From: Methanosarcina mazei S-6 | GTDB taxonomy: Archaea; Halobacteriota; Methanosarcinia; Methanosarcinales; Methanosarcinaceae | DNA: 64,000 nucleotides | Reading direction: 5' to 3' | NCBI RefSeq assembly: GCF_000970205.1 | Contig: NZ_CP009512.1 | Coordinates: forward strand, 2,170,001-2,234,000 | Shown here: one piece after another, positions 9,471-18,496 of the stretch | Position numbering within the stretch: position 1 is the stretch's first letter | How the letters are laid out: every line of letters starts with the position of its first letter | Program-made: the position numbers and the translations under genes | Notes under the pieces: model-generated | Told to the model about the DNA's origin: nothing | The model's database searches: none | Seen by the model: only the letters and a program-made list of their open reading frames with translations

Positions 9471-9694
9471 TCATAAAGGAGTTGGAGGATCTTTATATAC
9501 TTGACTAGAGAAACCCTCATTTTTCCTGATTGTTCTTTTCCCGCTCGGCGAAAGAGATAGAACTGTTTCAAAAAACAGGATTTGATCTGCCTGCTCTTTT
9601 TTTCTTTCTACCCGGGTCTGTATAAAGTCTGTATAAAATGGTTCTTAAAAATATTCCTGAAAGGGCTTTTATTCCTGAAAAAGGATAGAAACAT

Positions 9695-10606
9695 ATGCAG
9701 ATTAAGATACTGGGGTGCGAGTCTTTCGGAGCACGGTCCCTTGCGTGTATTGTGAAGACCGGGGAGAGAAAGATCCTTATCGATCCCGGAGTTGCCCTTG
9801 CTCGCCTGCGGTACGGTTTGCTTCCGCACCCTGTGGAGGTGGCAGCTGCCCTCAGGATCAGGGAGAAAATTCTTGCGGAATTCGAGGGCACAACAGACAT
9901 AGTAATCAGCCATTACCATGGGGACCACATGCCCATGAAAGTCGAAGACCCTTATCAATTGCCAGTGGAAGATCTCCCCGATTTAAAAGGGGTCAGGTTC
10001 TGGTGCAAAGGTCCGGGAAATATTTCGGGGTTGTCCCTACAAAGGAGAAAAGAGTTTTTTCGCTATTTAGGGCATTCTCTTCCTGCTTCTGAAGGTGTCA
10101 GTTCTGAAGGTGTCAGTTTTTCGCCCGCTGTACCTCACGGGACGAGAGGTAAGGGATTTGGCACGGTGATGATGACCAGGGTCTCTGAAGGAGATAAAGT
10201 GTTTGTTCATGGTTCGGATATCCAGCTTCTGGACAGGGAGGCTGTCATGCAGATACTTGCCTGGAAGCCTTCAGTTGTTTTTGTTTCCGGACCTCCTCTC
10301 TACCTCTCCCATCATGTCCCAGAAGCTTCTAATGAGGCGCTCGAAAATGCCCTTCTGCTTGCCGAAAATGCAGGCACCCTTATCCTTGACCACCACCTCC
10401 TGAGGTTTCTTGAGGGCTACAGGTGGTTGAAAGACCTCGCAGGAATGGTAAAAAATACAGTTGTATGCGCCGCGGAGTTTATGGGTAAAAAACCTGAATT
10501 GCTTGAGGCGCAGAGAAAAAGCCTGTATGAAGAAATGCCTGTGCCCCGTGGCTGGCACGAAGCTTATGAAAAGGGTGAAGCGGGTGTTGAGGACTATCTA
10601 TTGTGA
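9695..10606 (+). CDS. UPF0282 family metallo-beta-lactamase-fold protein
   Basis: 303 residues. 'SHYHGDH' near residue 70 is the HxHxDH zinc motif of the metallo-beta-lactamase fold; a later 'HGSD' and 'LILDHH' supply further possible metal ligands. The beginning (MQIKILGCESFGARSLACIV) and the sequence around 'LIDPGVALARLRYGLLPHP' mark the archaeal UPF0282 family of unknown substrate. AAGGAT lies upstream of ATG 9695. It is a single gene, convergent with the sensor kinase at 10806. Cytoplasmic; probably a hydrolase. Confidence 0.85.
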   Translation: MQIKILGCESFGARSLACIVKTGERKILIDPGVALARLRYGLLPHPVEVAAALRIREKILAEFEGTTDIVISHYHGDHMPMKVEDPYQLPVEDLPDLKGVRFWCKGPGNISGLSLQRRKEFFRYLGHSLPASEGVSSEGVSFSPAVPHGTRGKGFGTVMMTRVSEGDKVFVHGSDIQLLDREAVMQILAWKPSVVFVSGPPLYLSHHVPEASNEALENALLLAENAGTLILDHHLLRFLEGYRWLKDLAGMVKNTVVCAAEFMGKKPELLEAQRKSLYEEMPVPRGWHEAYEKGEAGVEDYLL

Positions 10607-10653
10607 ACTATTATCATAAGATCCATTGTCACAGGATCCTCTTAAGATATTGA

Positions 10654-10773
10654 ATACAGTGACCCTTAAGGTGTTCAATACAATGACCCTTAAGGTGCTG
10701 AATACAATGACTCTTCGGGTATTAAATACAATAACTCTTAAGGTGTTCAATATAAAGGCCCTTCAGGTATTGC
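10654..10773. repeat. 24-bp minisatellite, five copies
   Basis: Five tandem units of 24 bp (consensus atacaatgacccttaaggtg + ttca) lie between two convergent genes, with a degenerate copy just before. In one frame the array reads as an octapeptide repeat TLKV(F/L)NTM ending at a TAA at 10781-10783, but no start or ribosome-binding site supports translation. Confidence 0.7.
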
Positions 10774-10805
10774 ACTGTCTTTAATGATTCTCGTTTGCGG
10801 ATAAA

Positions 10806-13325
10806 TCACATTCTCTGCCTGTATCTTAATTCCTTAAACCTTATCCTGAATTCTGTTCCCTCATGCGTATTAAGTTCAATGCTCCCTTCAATCTGGTCCA
10901 CAAGGTTAATTACAAGCTGCAAGCCCAGAGAATCAGTTTCCCGGAAATCAATTTCTTCAGGGAAGCCTCTGCCATTATCTCTTACAACAAGTGAGAAACA
11001 GTTTTTTTCACTGCTTCCTTGTTCTTCCTTTTTCAGGCAGACGCAAATCTCACCGCTTTCCTTTTTCTGGAATGCATGTTTCAGGGCATTTGAGACAAGT
11101 TCATTGATAATAATACCCAGAGGGACAGAAGTGTCCATGCCAAGGAAAATATTATCAACGTCAAGTTTCAGGCTGATATTTTTATCACCCACGGAATAAG
11201 CCCCGAAAAGGTAATTTGCAAGGTTCTGGATATAGTCTGAAAAGTCCACGCTTATCATGTCTTCGGACTGGTAGAGCTTTTCGTGGACAAGAGCCATGGA
11301 TTTGACCCTGTGCTGGCTTTCCCTGAAAGCCTCTATAACCTTTTCGTCGCTGAAATTACCTGATTCGAGATAGAGAAGGGTTGAGATTACCTGGAGGTTG
11401 TTTTTAATCCTGTGGTGAATTTCCTTTTTGCGGATTTCTACCATCTGCAAAAGGGCTTCTTCGGCTTTCTTGTGCTCGGTTATGTCGAGGATAATCCCCT
11501 GCAGACGGATCTCACCTTTTTCATCTCTCTGAATAAAGGTCCTTTCATCTACCCAGCGTACTTCTCCTGACTTGGTAAGTATTCTGTATTCTGAACTGTA
11601 ATCTTCACAGCCGAATTCAATATTTCTTGCAAGCTCACGCTCAACTTTCTCAAGGTCACCGGGATATACTATATTCCCGTAAAGGATTTTTCTTGAAGTA
11701 AAGTCTTCCACTTCATATCCGAGCCTTGTAACGTTTTCCGAGACAAATTCTATAGGCCAGCCCTCTTCATACTTCCATAAAAAGACAATAACAGGGCTGC
11801 TGTTAATTATGCTCTCAAGCTCTTCTTTTAACCTGTTTGAGTGTTCAAGTTTCCTCGCATATTCGAGAAGAGATTTTTCCGCTTCCCTTCGCTGTGTTGT
11901 AACCCTGTCAAGCACCAGGCGCGTCTCTTCAATTCCGTCCGTAAGGAGCTTGAAATCTCCCTGTCCCTTGACCTGGATAGGCCTCTTGAAATTATTATGC
12001 TGGAAAGCCTTCAGGACAGCATTGGAGTCATCTATAATCATATTGAGGGTCTCGGAGAACTTATCAAGAGTGTCCTCAAGCTCCCTGAACTCTCCCTGGA
12101 CATCCACATTAACCCTTTCTTTTAATTCCCCTTTTGCAAGGGCATTGGTGACTCTCATGGTTTCCCTGATGGGGATAACCACAGCATTGAGAATCTCATT
12201 CAGGCCTTTGGGTATTTCCTGAAAGTCGATTTCCACATCCGTATCAGCTCTGACTCCGAGTTCCCCTTTTACGGCGTCCTGAGCAATGCTCTTGAAGTCT
12301 TTTACGATCCTGTTAATCGGCTCTGTTACGGACCTTGCAATCATATAAGCAAGGGCAGCCATGAAAAGGATCGAAACCGCAGATATGATAAGAAGCCTCT
12401 CTCTCAGGTCAGCTACTCCGGCAAGCATTTCTTCTTTAGGAACAACCAGAACAAAAGCAAAGTCCCCGGTCTCTACAGGCTCGTAAAAAAGGATTACGGT
12501 TTTTCCTGTTGTGGGGTCTGCGGTCTCAAGGTGTCCGCCAATTCCATTTTTTATATCCCGGGAGGCTTTTTCGAGCTCTTCCCCTCCAAAATCATAAAGG
12601 TCTTTTTTCCCTATCCAGTCCTTATGTGTAGGATGAGAGAGAATGACCCCGCTGTTGCTTACCATAAAAGCGTATCCGGTGTCAAAAGTCCTGACCTTGC
12701 TTACCACCTCATCCACGTATTCCAGGGAAACATCCACCCCCCCAATCCCTGCGAACTCCCCTTCTTTCATGATCGGAGAAACATAACTCACCATAAACAC
12801 CCCTTCATAAAAATAAGGTTCCGTAAGCACGTCTTTTTCCGTAGCTTTCGGAAGCTGGTAGTAGTCCGAGCTGTCGTAATGAAGCAGGGGGGCAACTGAA
12901 GCAGTCCCGTTCATTTTATTCCAGTAAGGGACAAACCTGCCGGTTCCATCATGAGCAGGAGAGTTTGTATATTCGGCATCTTTCCCGTCAAAGGCATCGG
13001 GCTCAAAAGCTACATAGGTCCCCAGAAGGTGAGGGTTGTCCCGGAGCAGGTTTTCCAGAATCAGGAGGGCTTCATCCCGGTCTGCGGTTTCATAGCTTTC
13101 CATTGTTGTTGAAATCGTCCTTGCAATGGCCAGGTTGGCTTTCATATCCGCATCGAACTGGTTTGCATAATTGGAAGCCATTTCAACCGACTGCTGGTAT
13201 GCCAGTTTTTCTTCCTGGGTTGTGACAGTGGAAATGATCACAGCTGTGGAGGCTGTAAGGATCAAAAAGACTCCCAGCACCGTGTAAACAATCATTTTCG
13301 TTCTTAAGGGGGTGTTGCTAAACAT
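10806..13325 (-). CDS. Membrane sensor histidine kinase (dCache-HAMP-PAS-HisKA_2)
   Basis: About 839 residues from ATG 13325, which has GAGGAT upstream; an ATG 22 codons earlier lacks such support. Order: membrane segment near residues 12-32, extracellular double-Cache ligand domain (contains 'PYFYEGVFMVSYVSPI' and 'GVDVSLEYVD'), second membrane segment near 315-335, HAMP, coiled coil, a PAS/PAC domain near 515-630, the phospho-acceptor region with 'KKEIHHRIKNNLQVIS' (HisKA_2, His in HHRIKNN) and a GHKL ATPase with 'NELVSNALKHAF' and 'DNGRGFP'. It detects an external small molecule and signals by phosphotransfer. It is closely similar across its whole length to the kinase at 24551. No receiver gene is adjacent; partners are probably the receivers near 27.2-28.6 kb. 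Confidence 0.9.
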   Translation of the reverse strand: MFSNTPLRTKMIVYTVLGVFLILTASTAVIISTVTTQEEKLAYQQSVEMASNYANQFDADMKANLAIARTISTTMESYETADRDEALLILENLLRDNPHLLGTYVAFEPDAFDGKDAEYTNSPAHDGTGRFVPYWNKMNGTASVAPLLHYDSSDYYQLPKATEKDVLTEPYFYEGVFMVSYVSPIMKEGEFAGIGGVDVSLEYVDEVVSKVRTFDTGYAFMVSNSGVILSHPTHKDWIGKKDLYDFGGEELEKASRDIKNGIGGHLETADPTTGKTVILFYEPVETGDFAFVLVVPKEEMLAGVADLRERLLIISAVSILFMAALAYMIARSVTEPINRIVKDFKSIAQDAVKGELGVRADTDVEIDFQEIPKGLNEILNAVVIPIRETMRVTNALAKGELKERVNVDVQGEFRELEDTLDKFSETLNMIIDDSNAVLKAFQHNNFKRPIQVKGQGDFKLLTDGIEETRLVLDRVTTQRREAEKSLLEYARKLEHSNRLKEELESIINSSPVIVFLWKYEEGWPIEFVSENVTRLGYEVEDFTSRKILYGNIVYPGDLEKVERELARNIEFGCEDYSSEYRILTKSGEVRWVDERTFIQRDEKGEIRLQGIILDITEHKKAEEALLQMVEIRKKEIHHRIKNNLQVISTLLYLESGNFSDEKVIEAFRESQHRVKSMALVHEKLYQSEDMISVDFSDYIQNLANYLFGAYSVGDKNISLKLDVDNIFLGMDTSVPLGIIINELVSNALKHAFQKKESGEICVCLKKEEQGSSEKNCFSLVVRDNGRGFPEEIDFRETDSLGLQLVINLVDQIEGSIELNTHEGTEFRIRFKELRYRQRM

Positions 13326-13591
13326 TTTAATCCTCAATATTTTTCCTCTCGTTTTAGCTGCCGAAAGGGGGAAAATAGAGCATTTTTTCACGGGCCCATA
13401 TTCTGAAAAAAACAGGAACGACCACTTTTAATGATTTAATTTTATAAGAACTTGAAATATTTAAAAACTTCTAAAAAACTTCCTTAAGGGCTAAAAAATT
13501 AAATTAAGTAAAATTATGTAAAATTAAGTAAAAATAATGCAGGAGTTTTTCCTGCATTGCCATTCAAAATTTATACTGAGTTTTCACTCAC

Positions 13592-15037
13592 TTATACCGA
13601 GTTTTCACTCACTGCAATTTTTTCTTTCCCTGTCTCCGAAGCTCCCTCTTTCTGAGAGTAGAACCACAGGGGGATGTAAAGGGCGAGTACCACGAAACCG
13701 ACTATTGTGGAAGCCCAGCCCACTTCAAGGCTGTTGAGATAAACAATCCCTATCAGACAGAGAGGCAGGTTAAAGAACCCGAAGAAAGCAGCAACATACT
13801 GCCAGCCCCCTGGAGCTTTGAAAGGTCTCTCAAGCGTCGAGAAGCGCGGGTCGAATTTTGCTTTCACGTATGCAAAAAGGCTGATCCCGTTAGCACAGAC
13901 ATATCCTATTGCAGAAGCTGCGAGGATGGCTGCAGGTGTCCCGAGGAAGATGAAACCCATGTTAAAGAGGGCAATAACGATCATTGCATTGACCGGGGTT
14001 CCGTAAATGTTCATCTTTCCGAAAAACTTGGGCAGATTTCCTTCTCCAGCCATGGAGTACATGGCCCTTGAAGCTCCCAGGAAAGCAGTCTGGATAATAA
14101 GGATCATTGCCGCAATAAGCATGAGGATGGCAAGGGATCCTCCTATTGAACCCAGAGTCATCTGAGCCATGGGAAGCATGGGAGAGAAAGGCTCAGCAAG
14201 GATTCCTTCAACACCCAGAGTCCCTGTACAGGCAGCCTGGACAAGGATAAAGGTCACAAGGCAGATAGCTCCGCAGATGAAGAGGGCTTTGGGCACATCG
14301 GACCTGGGCTGCTTGTATTCAGGCCCGTAGATAGCCGCAGTTTCCCACGCGCAGGCGCTCCACTGTGCCATTGCAAAAAGCCCGAGAAGGATAAGTATGT
14401 GCTGTACATCCCAGCTCCAGTCAGTCGGAAGCCAGGAACCTGTTATATTGCTCATCTCGAAGTGTCCTGTTGCGAAAGGTGCAAGAGAGATAATTATAAG
14501 CGGGGCAAGCGAAAGAACCGCAAGGATATACCCAAGCGTTGCGCCTCCTGAAAGCCCGCGGTAGTTTACCAGGATAAGGAACAGAAACACAGTTGCACCG
14601 GATACAAGATACATGGCAAGGTCAGGCACTCCTGCAAATGCAGGGATAAGCCCTTTGAGGTAACTTCCGATAAGGATTGAAAAGATAGCAAGCACAGGGT
14701 TCCAGGCAAACCAGTAACTCCATGCACTGAAACCTCCAAGTAACTTGCTCTTTTCATATCGTTTATTTTCATCACTCGCTCTAAATACGCTCTGGGCAAA
14801 TCCAGGAAGTCCGGAGGCCCTTGGAAACATTGTTGCAAGTTCTCCGTAGGCAAAGTTCTGCATGAATCCCTGGAAAACAGAAAGTGCCCAGACAAGGATC
14901 GCAAAAGCCCAGACATAGCTTGCAAAGTAACCTATAGAAGGCAGGATCAGCACAGGAACACCGAGAGCAATTGCAAGCCCCTGTTTCCAGTCAATTGTCC
15001 GCTGAAGCCCCCCGGATTCGTTATTTTCATCGCTCAT
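13592..15037 (-). CDS. mtbP: Amino acid/polyamine-type permease, probable dimethylamine transporter
   Basis: 481 residues from ATG 15037 with GAGGAGTG upstream. Twelve or so hydrophobic segments and the APC-superfamily pattern; the N-terminus ('QGLAIALGVPVLILPSIGYFA') is the first helix region of the family. It follows mtbB by 264 bases on the same strand. Permeases of this type accompany methylamine methyltransferase genes in Methanosarcina, so uptake of dimethylamine is inferred from context, not from substrate residues. An in-frame ATG 53 codons upstream is not supported. The 3' end is followed by an AT-rich gap before the kinase gene. Confidence 0.8.
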   Translation of the reverse strand: MSDENNESGGLQRTIDWKQGLAIALGVPVLILPSIGYFASYVWAFAILVWALSVFQGFMQNFAYGELATMFPRASGLPGFAQSVFRASDENKRYEKSKLLGGFSAWSYWFAWNPVLAIFSILIGSYLKGLIPAFAGVPDLAMYLVSGATVFLFLILVNYRGLSGGATLGYILAVLSLAPLIIISLAPFATGHFEMSNITGSWLPTDWSWDVQHILILLGLFAMAQWSACAWETAAIYGPEYKQPRSDVPKALFICGAICLVTFILVQAACTGTLGVEGILAEPFSPMLPMAQMTLGSIGGSLAILMLIAAMILIIQTAFLGASRAMYSMAGEGNLPKFFGKMNIYGTPVNAMIVIALFNMGFIFLGTPAAILAASAIGYVCANGISLFAYVKAKFDPRFSTLERPFKAPGGWQYVAAFFGFFNLPLCLIGIVYLNSLEVGWASTIVGFVVLALYIPLWFYSQKEGASETGKEKIAVSENSV

Positions 15038-15301
15038 TTTACACACTCCTCTACTATTTGTTAGTTTAGCCTGATGATTCGCACAGCTCCTGCAGAAAAA
15101 TAAGCCTGCAGAACTGCAAGCAGAAAAACGGATACAAATTCGGAAGATATTCAGGAGCCGGAAAGGGAGACTGTTCCGGTTTTTCTGCCGAAGCATCCCC
15201 GAAAAATCTCCTCTTTTACTGAAGAATTTCAGGTAAGACAGGCTCCTGATTCTTCTTTTTCTGGCTTTTTTGTGAGAATCCGGTTCTCTTATTCAGTGTG
15301 T

Positions 15302-16705
15302 TTATCTTGTCTGTTTCCTGAATAGATTGCAGGAATTTATCTTTACATCGAGTAGTTTCTCGATATTCATTTTAGCGGCAATTCCCTTTGCAGCACCAGG
15401 CACTGAAGTGATCACGCCTATGTCGAGTTCCTCACGGAGTTCGCGCATAACATATTCATCCGCCAGGTCCATGGTTTCTACATTTAGCTTCTTTGCAACG
15501 TATTCCTTTGCCTCTTTAATCTTCATGTTCTTTGAGAACTGCATCCTTGCAACAAGGTCTCCTGCTGCTCTCATTCCTGTCATACCTGAAGCCATTATGT
15601 GGGAAATCGGCATACCCAGAGGGTCGCCGACCCCGATCTATATGCCGTCTACGCCTGCAATCTCGACCATTGCCTTGCTTGCCCTTGTAACGGCATCAAT
15701 CGGAGGAGTTTCAAGCATGGGAATTCCGCCGACGCCCATGCCCATGTCAACATGGCAGGGAATTGAAGAAGCCTGAACTGCTGCTTTCATAAAGTTGACA
15801 GCGCGTGCAAGGTTCCATGGAGAGGTCTTGCTTGTGTTGGTGTTGCACACAGGCCCGAAAACGTTTGCACCTGCTTTTGCAATAAGAGGAGCCTGCTGGT
15901 GTGGCCAGAGCCCTGCAAGTGTAACCCCGTCATACTGGAGGTTACCGTGCATACCAAGTACACATTCGCCAGCCATGCCTGCTTCAATGTACATGTCAGG
16001 GAACTCTTTCCTCAGAGCCTCGATTGCATGGAGGGTACCGTACATGTCAGCATCGCCTGCGGCAGCGGTGGTGTCAAAGTTAACGCCGTCTGCTCCCGAG
16101 GCAAAGAGTTTCTGCATAACCCACACTGTGTCCCTTGTAAGGTGCGCGGCTGCATGTTCCATGGAGTCCCAGGCTTCCTGGATCTTGAAAGCCTTCATGA
16201 GGTCTCCGGGGTTTTCGAAAGGTCCGTCAGGAGTGTAGTACAGCCCCATGTTCGGCATTGCACCGTAAAAGAGCGGAATGATCATGTTCTGCTGGCAGAC
16301 TTCCATTGCCTGGCACTCGTTTGCTACGACAGGCTTTACAGGCTTGTAGCTGTAGTCGATGTGACCCAGTTCCATTGTGTCAGCGCCAAATGCCCTTTCG
16401 TGCATCATGCACCCGACAAGACGGCTGGAAGGTATACCAACACCACTGTTGCCCTGGTCACCGTCAAGCCTTAGTGTGCCTATGTCGTGTGTGACAGGGA
16501 CTTCCATGCCCTGCTCGACACTGACGGTTTTGCCGGGCATCATCAAAATTTCTGCAAGCTTGTCGATTTCATCGCCACTTAGGTCGGGAATTTCACCGAG
16601 GTCAGAGGCATTCGCCATTCCTGCCTCAAGCTCCTCCATGATCTTGTCCTTAGTAAGGAAGATACGTTTCCCGTCTCCCATCCTTAAAGCATATTCGGTT
16701 GCCAT
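15302..16705 (-). CDS. mtbB: Dimethylamine:corrinoid methyltransferase with pyrrolysine
   Basis: 467 residues read through the in-frame UAG at 15640-15638 (codon 356), between '[10 protein letters not shown]' and '[11 protein letters not shown]'. This is the known pyrrolysine site of MtbB, and the total length equals the family length. The enzyme is a TIM barrel that moves a methyl group from dimethylamine to the cobalt of MtbC; pyrrolysine binds and orients the amine. ATG 16705 has GGAG eight bases upstream. The sequence on both sides of UAG is typical of the family, so this is one gene and not two ORFs. It lies 117 bases after mtbC and ahead of the permease: mtbC-mtbB-mtbP. Confidence 0.97.
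15638..15640 (-). other. UAG codon read as pyrrolysine
   Basis: In-frame amber codon of mtbB (codon 356). Translation continues in the same frame for 111 more residues that belong to the family. The pyl genes themselves are not in this window. Confidence 0.95.
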
Positions 16706-16822
16706 TTTTATTCTCCGTTGCTTTTATGAGATTTCCCGGACTAAAATGAACCTGGATAATCAAAATGTATAATTTAAATTAAGCTGCAATTTTAACAAAA
16801 CAACTGGACTGCAATCAGGGGT

Positions 16823-17467
16823 TCAGAGAAGCAGTTCTTTTGCCTTTGCTACAGCTTCGCTTGCGTTTTCTGCATAGCAGTCTGCGCCTATTTTATCAGC
16901 CCATGCCTGGGTCGCAGGAGCGCCGCCTACCATCACTTTAACACGGCTGCGCAGCCCTTCTTCTTTAAGAAGTTCAATAACCTCTCTCTGGCCCTGCAGG
17001 GTTGTGGTCATAAGGGCAGAGATCCCTATCATGTTTGCATTAACTTCTTTTGCTTTCTCGACAAAGTTCTTTATGGGAACGTCCCTGCCTATATCGTGGA
17101 CTTCAAAGCCTGCAGACTGCAGCATTGTTGAGACGATTGATTTGCCTATGTCATGAACGTCTCCTTCTACTGTCCCATTTACAATGACTCCGAGTTTCTT
17201 TGTCGCTGCCCCTGCAGGCATATCCGCTTCAAGTACTTTGACTCCGGCAGTCATTGCATCGGCTGCCATCATCACATGGGGCAGGAAGAGTTTCCCTCTC
17301 TCAAATAAAACTCCTACCTGGTTCATGCCGGCAGCAAGCCCATTTTCGATTATTTCCGCAGGCTCCATAACCTGCTTTGCTTTTTCAACTGCAGCAAGTA
17401 CTGCATCCTTTTTACAGGAGATTATTGAATCCGAAAGCTCCTGAATAAGTTCTTCTTTAGTTGCCAT
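16823..17467 (-). CDS. mtbC: Dimethylamine corrinoid protein
   Basis: 214 residues from ATG 17467 with an excellent GGAGGT; the frame is open 26 codons further but without support. The N-terminal four-helix cap (residues 1-90) is followed by a Rossmann B12 domain with the cobalt-ligand motif 'GDVHDIGKSIV' (His in DxHxxG) and 'VMVGGAPATQ'. It carries the methyl group from MtbB to the methylcobamide:CoM methyltransferase, which is not in the window. It is the first gene of mtbC-mtbB-mtbP. A TATA-like box lies about 100 bases upstream (see promoter entry). Confidence 0.96.
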   Translation of the reverse strand: MATKEELIQELSDSIISCKKDAVLAAVEKAKQVMEPAEIIENGLAAGMNQVGVLFERGKLFLPHVMMAADAMTAGVKVLEADMPAGAATKKLGVIVNGTVEGDVHDIGKSIVSTMLQSAGFEVHDIGRDVPIKNFVEKAKEVNANMIGISALMTTTLQGQREVIELLKEEGLRSRVKVMVGGAPATQAWADKIGADCYAENASEAVAKAKELLL

Positions 17468-17555
17468 TTTTAAACCTCCAATTTCGCCAGAATCTCTCTT
17501 CAGTATCCGGACACCGTTACTGAGTCCTGATTTCTGATTGTACATATTATATTTG

Positions 17556-17580
17556 TAAAATTATATAGCCCAGCCCCTGA
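17556..17580 (-). promoter_or_regulatory. Probable mtbC promoter (ggggctgggctatataat)
   Basis: On the minus strand the sequence reads caggggctgggctatataat, a BRE/TATA-like element about 90-100 bases before the mtbC start, which would give a leader of roughly 65-75 bases. A very similar string (ggttgggctatataat) recurs at 21247 and 23418 (minus strand). Confidence 0.55.
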
Positions 17581-17931
17581 TGTTTTTTCTTAAAGGTATG
17601 GAGATGGCACTTCCCCTGTGTACTGTATAGGCTGAAAGGAAAAAGAAAGTCTCTTTAGTAAAAGATCAAAGGACAGGATTTTACGATAGTGTTGAAATAT
17701 TCAATGCCAGCAAAAACAGGCTCTAAAACAGGCTCTATATCAGGAAAACAGAATAAAAACAGATAAGTTCTGCATAAGTTCTGCATAAGTTCTGCATAAG
17801 TTCTGCGTCTGACCCTGCCTTTCCATATCTTTAATGGATTCATACTTAAATAAATTCATACTTAAATAAATTCATACTTAAATAAATTCATACTTAAATA
17901 AATTCATAATTATTTGGTATGGGATATCGAA
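17581..17931. repeat. mtbC upstream region with two tandem repeat arrays
   Basis: Non-coding. An 11-bp unit (ataagttctgc) occurs four times at 17763-17806 and a 16-bp unit (attcatacttaaataa) four times at 17838-17901, with partial copies at the ends. The arrays lie between mtbC and the Cys-rich protein gene, in the region where regulators of mtbC could bind. Confidence 0.65.
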
Positions 17932-18354
17932 TTATTTTTTCTCTCCCAGCACGCAGACCCTGATTGTCCCGGCACTTGTCCGAAAATCCGTACAGATATC
18001 CGGAGCAACATATTTTTTCTCAAAATCTTCCTCTTTTTCTTTGAGCTGGCAGAAATACTCACCTTCAAGCCGGAACTTTTTGAAGACCACACATGTTTCA
18101 CAGAGGCATTCGTCTTTTTTTCCTTTTCCGGTTTCCATGCCTCCTCGAGCACAAAACATCCCTGCACCGCCCGGATAAGAAGAACAGTATTTGCAGAGGC
18201 AGGCTTTCAGGTGGTGGTATGAACCGCAGATGCCAAAATACCTTCCATATTCTTCTCTGGCTCCCTGGATAACATCTTGCCTGTTCCCAGAGAATTCTTC
18301 TACTTCTGAAGTTCCTATGTTTTCTATATTTTTGGATGGTATCTCCGAGACCAG
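17932..18354 (-). CDS. Cys-rich DUF2769-like protein with unusual start
   Basis: About 140 residues if read from the ribosome-binding site AGGGGGAG at 18358-18365. Two Cys clusters are visible: 'KACLCKYCSSYPGGAGMFCARGG' (split here as CLCKYC and FC) and 'ECLCETCVVFKKF...YFC', the pattern of DUF2769, a small methanogen family thought to bind metal or a cluster. The conserved first cluster lies upstream of the first ATG (18159), so that ATG is internal. Upstream to the stop at about 18385 no ATG, GTG or TTG exists in frame; ATT at 18357 or CTG at 18354 stand behind the ribosome-binding site. It lies between mtbC and the PAS gene, pointing toward mtbC. Confidence 0.6.
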   Translation of the reverse strand: MVSEIPSKNIENIGTSEVEEFSGNRQDVIQGAREEYGRYFGICGSYHHLKACLCKYCSSYPGGAGMFCARGGMETGKGKKDECLCETCVVFKKFRLEGEYFCQLKEKEEDFEKKYVAPDICTDFRTSAGTIRVCVLGEKK

Positions 18355-18423
18355 AATACTCCCCCTGTATAAAAAAGGATGAATTTATAAGATGTCAAAA
18401 TATATTGTATATTGATAGAGGAT

Positions 18424-18433
18424 TTTATAAATA
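18424..18433 (+). promoter_or_regulatory. TATA box of the two-PAS gene
   Basis: tttataaata, about 64 bases before the start codon at 18497; transcription would begin near 18455. GGAGGAAGAGGG follows as the ribosome-binding site. Confidence 0.45.
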
Positions 18434-18496
18434 CATTTTCACCTGTGCTGTAAGGGTTCTGGAATATAAAAAAATATCTGGAGGAAGAGGGATACT

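Larger units (their letters stand above)
8157..9694. other. Long non-coding stretch with hairpins and repeats
   Basis: About 1.5 kb with no gene that I accept. It holds a GTGACGT motif at 8167-8173, a compact hairpin at 8640-8657, a 12-bp perfect inverted repeat at 8698-8709/8749-8760, and a GC-rich repetitive patch at about 9296-9470 followed by three phrases 'aatttggaag'. This stretch marks the border between the AT-rich accessory DNA and the methylamine region. Confidence 0.4.

Noticed and set aside
9253-9571. ORFs over the GC-rich patch in several frames
   Set aside because: They translate repeats (WKEKG, WKKKG, Arg/Ser runs), overlap each other on both strands and have no start signal.
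15302-16705. mtbB as two genes or as a pseudogene because of the UAG
   Set aside because: Position 356 is the known pyrrolysine site, both halves are typical of the family and total length is normal.
17655-17843. 62-codon ORF upstream of mtbC
   Set aside because: It runs through the 11-bp array, has no ribosome-binding site and resembles no protein.
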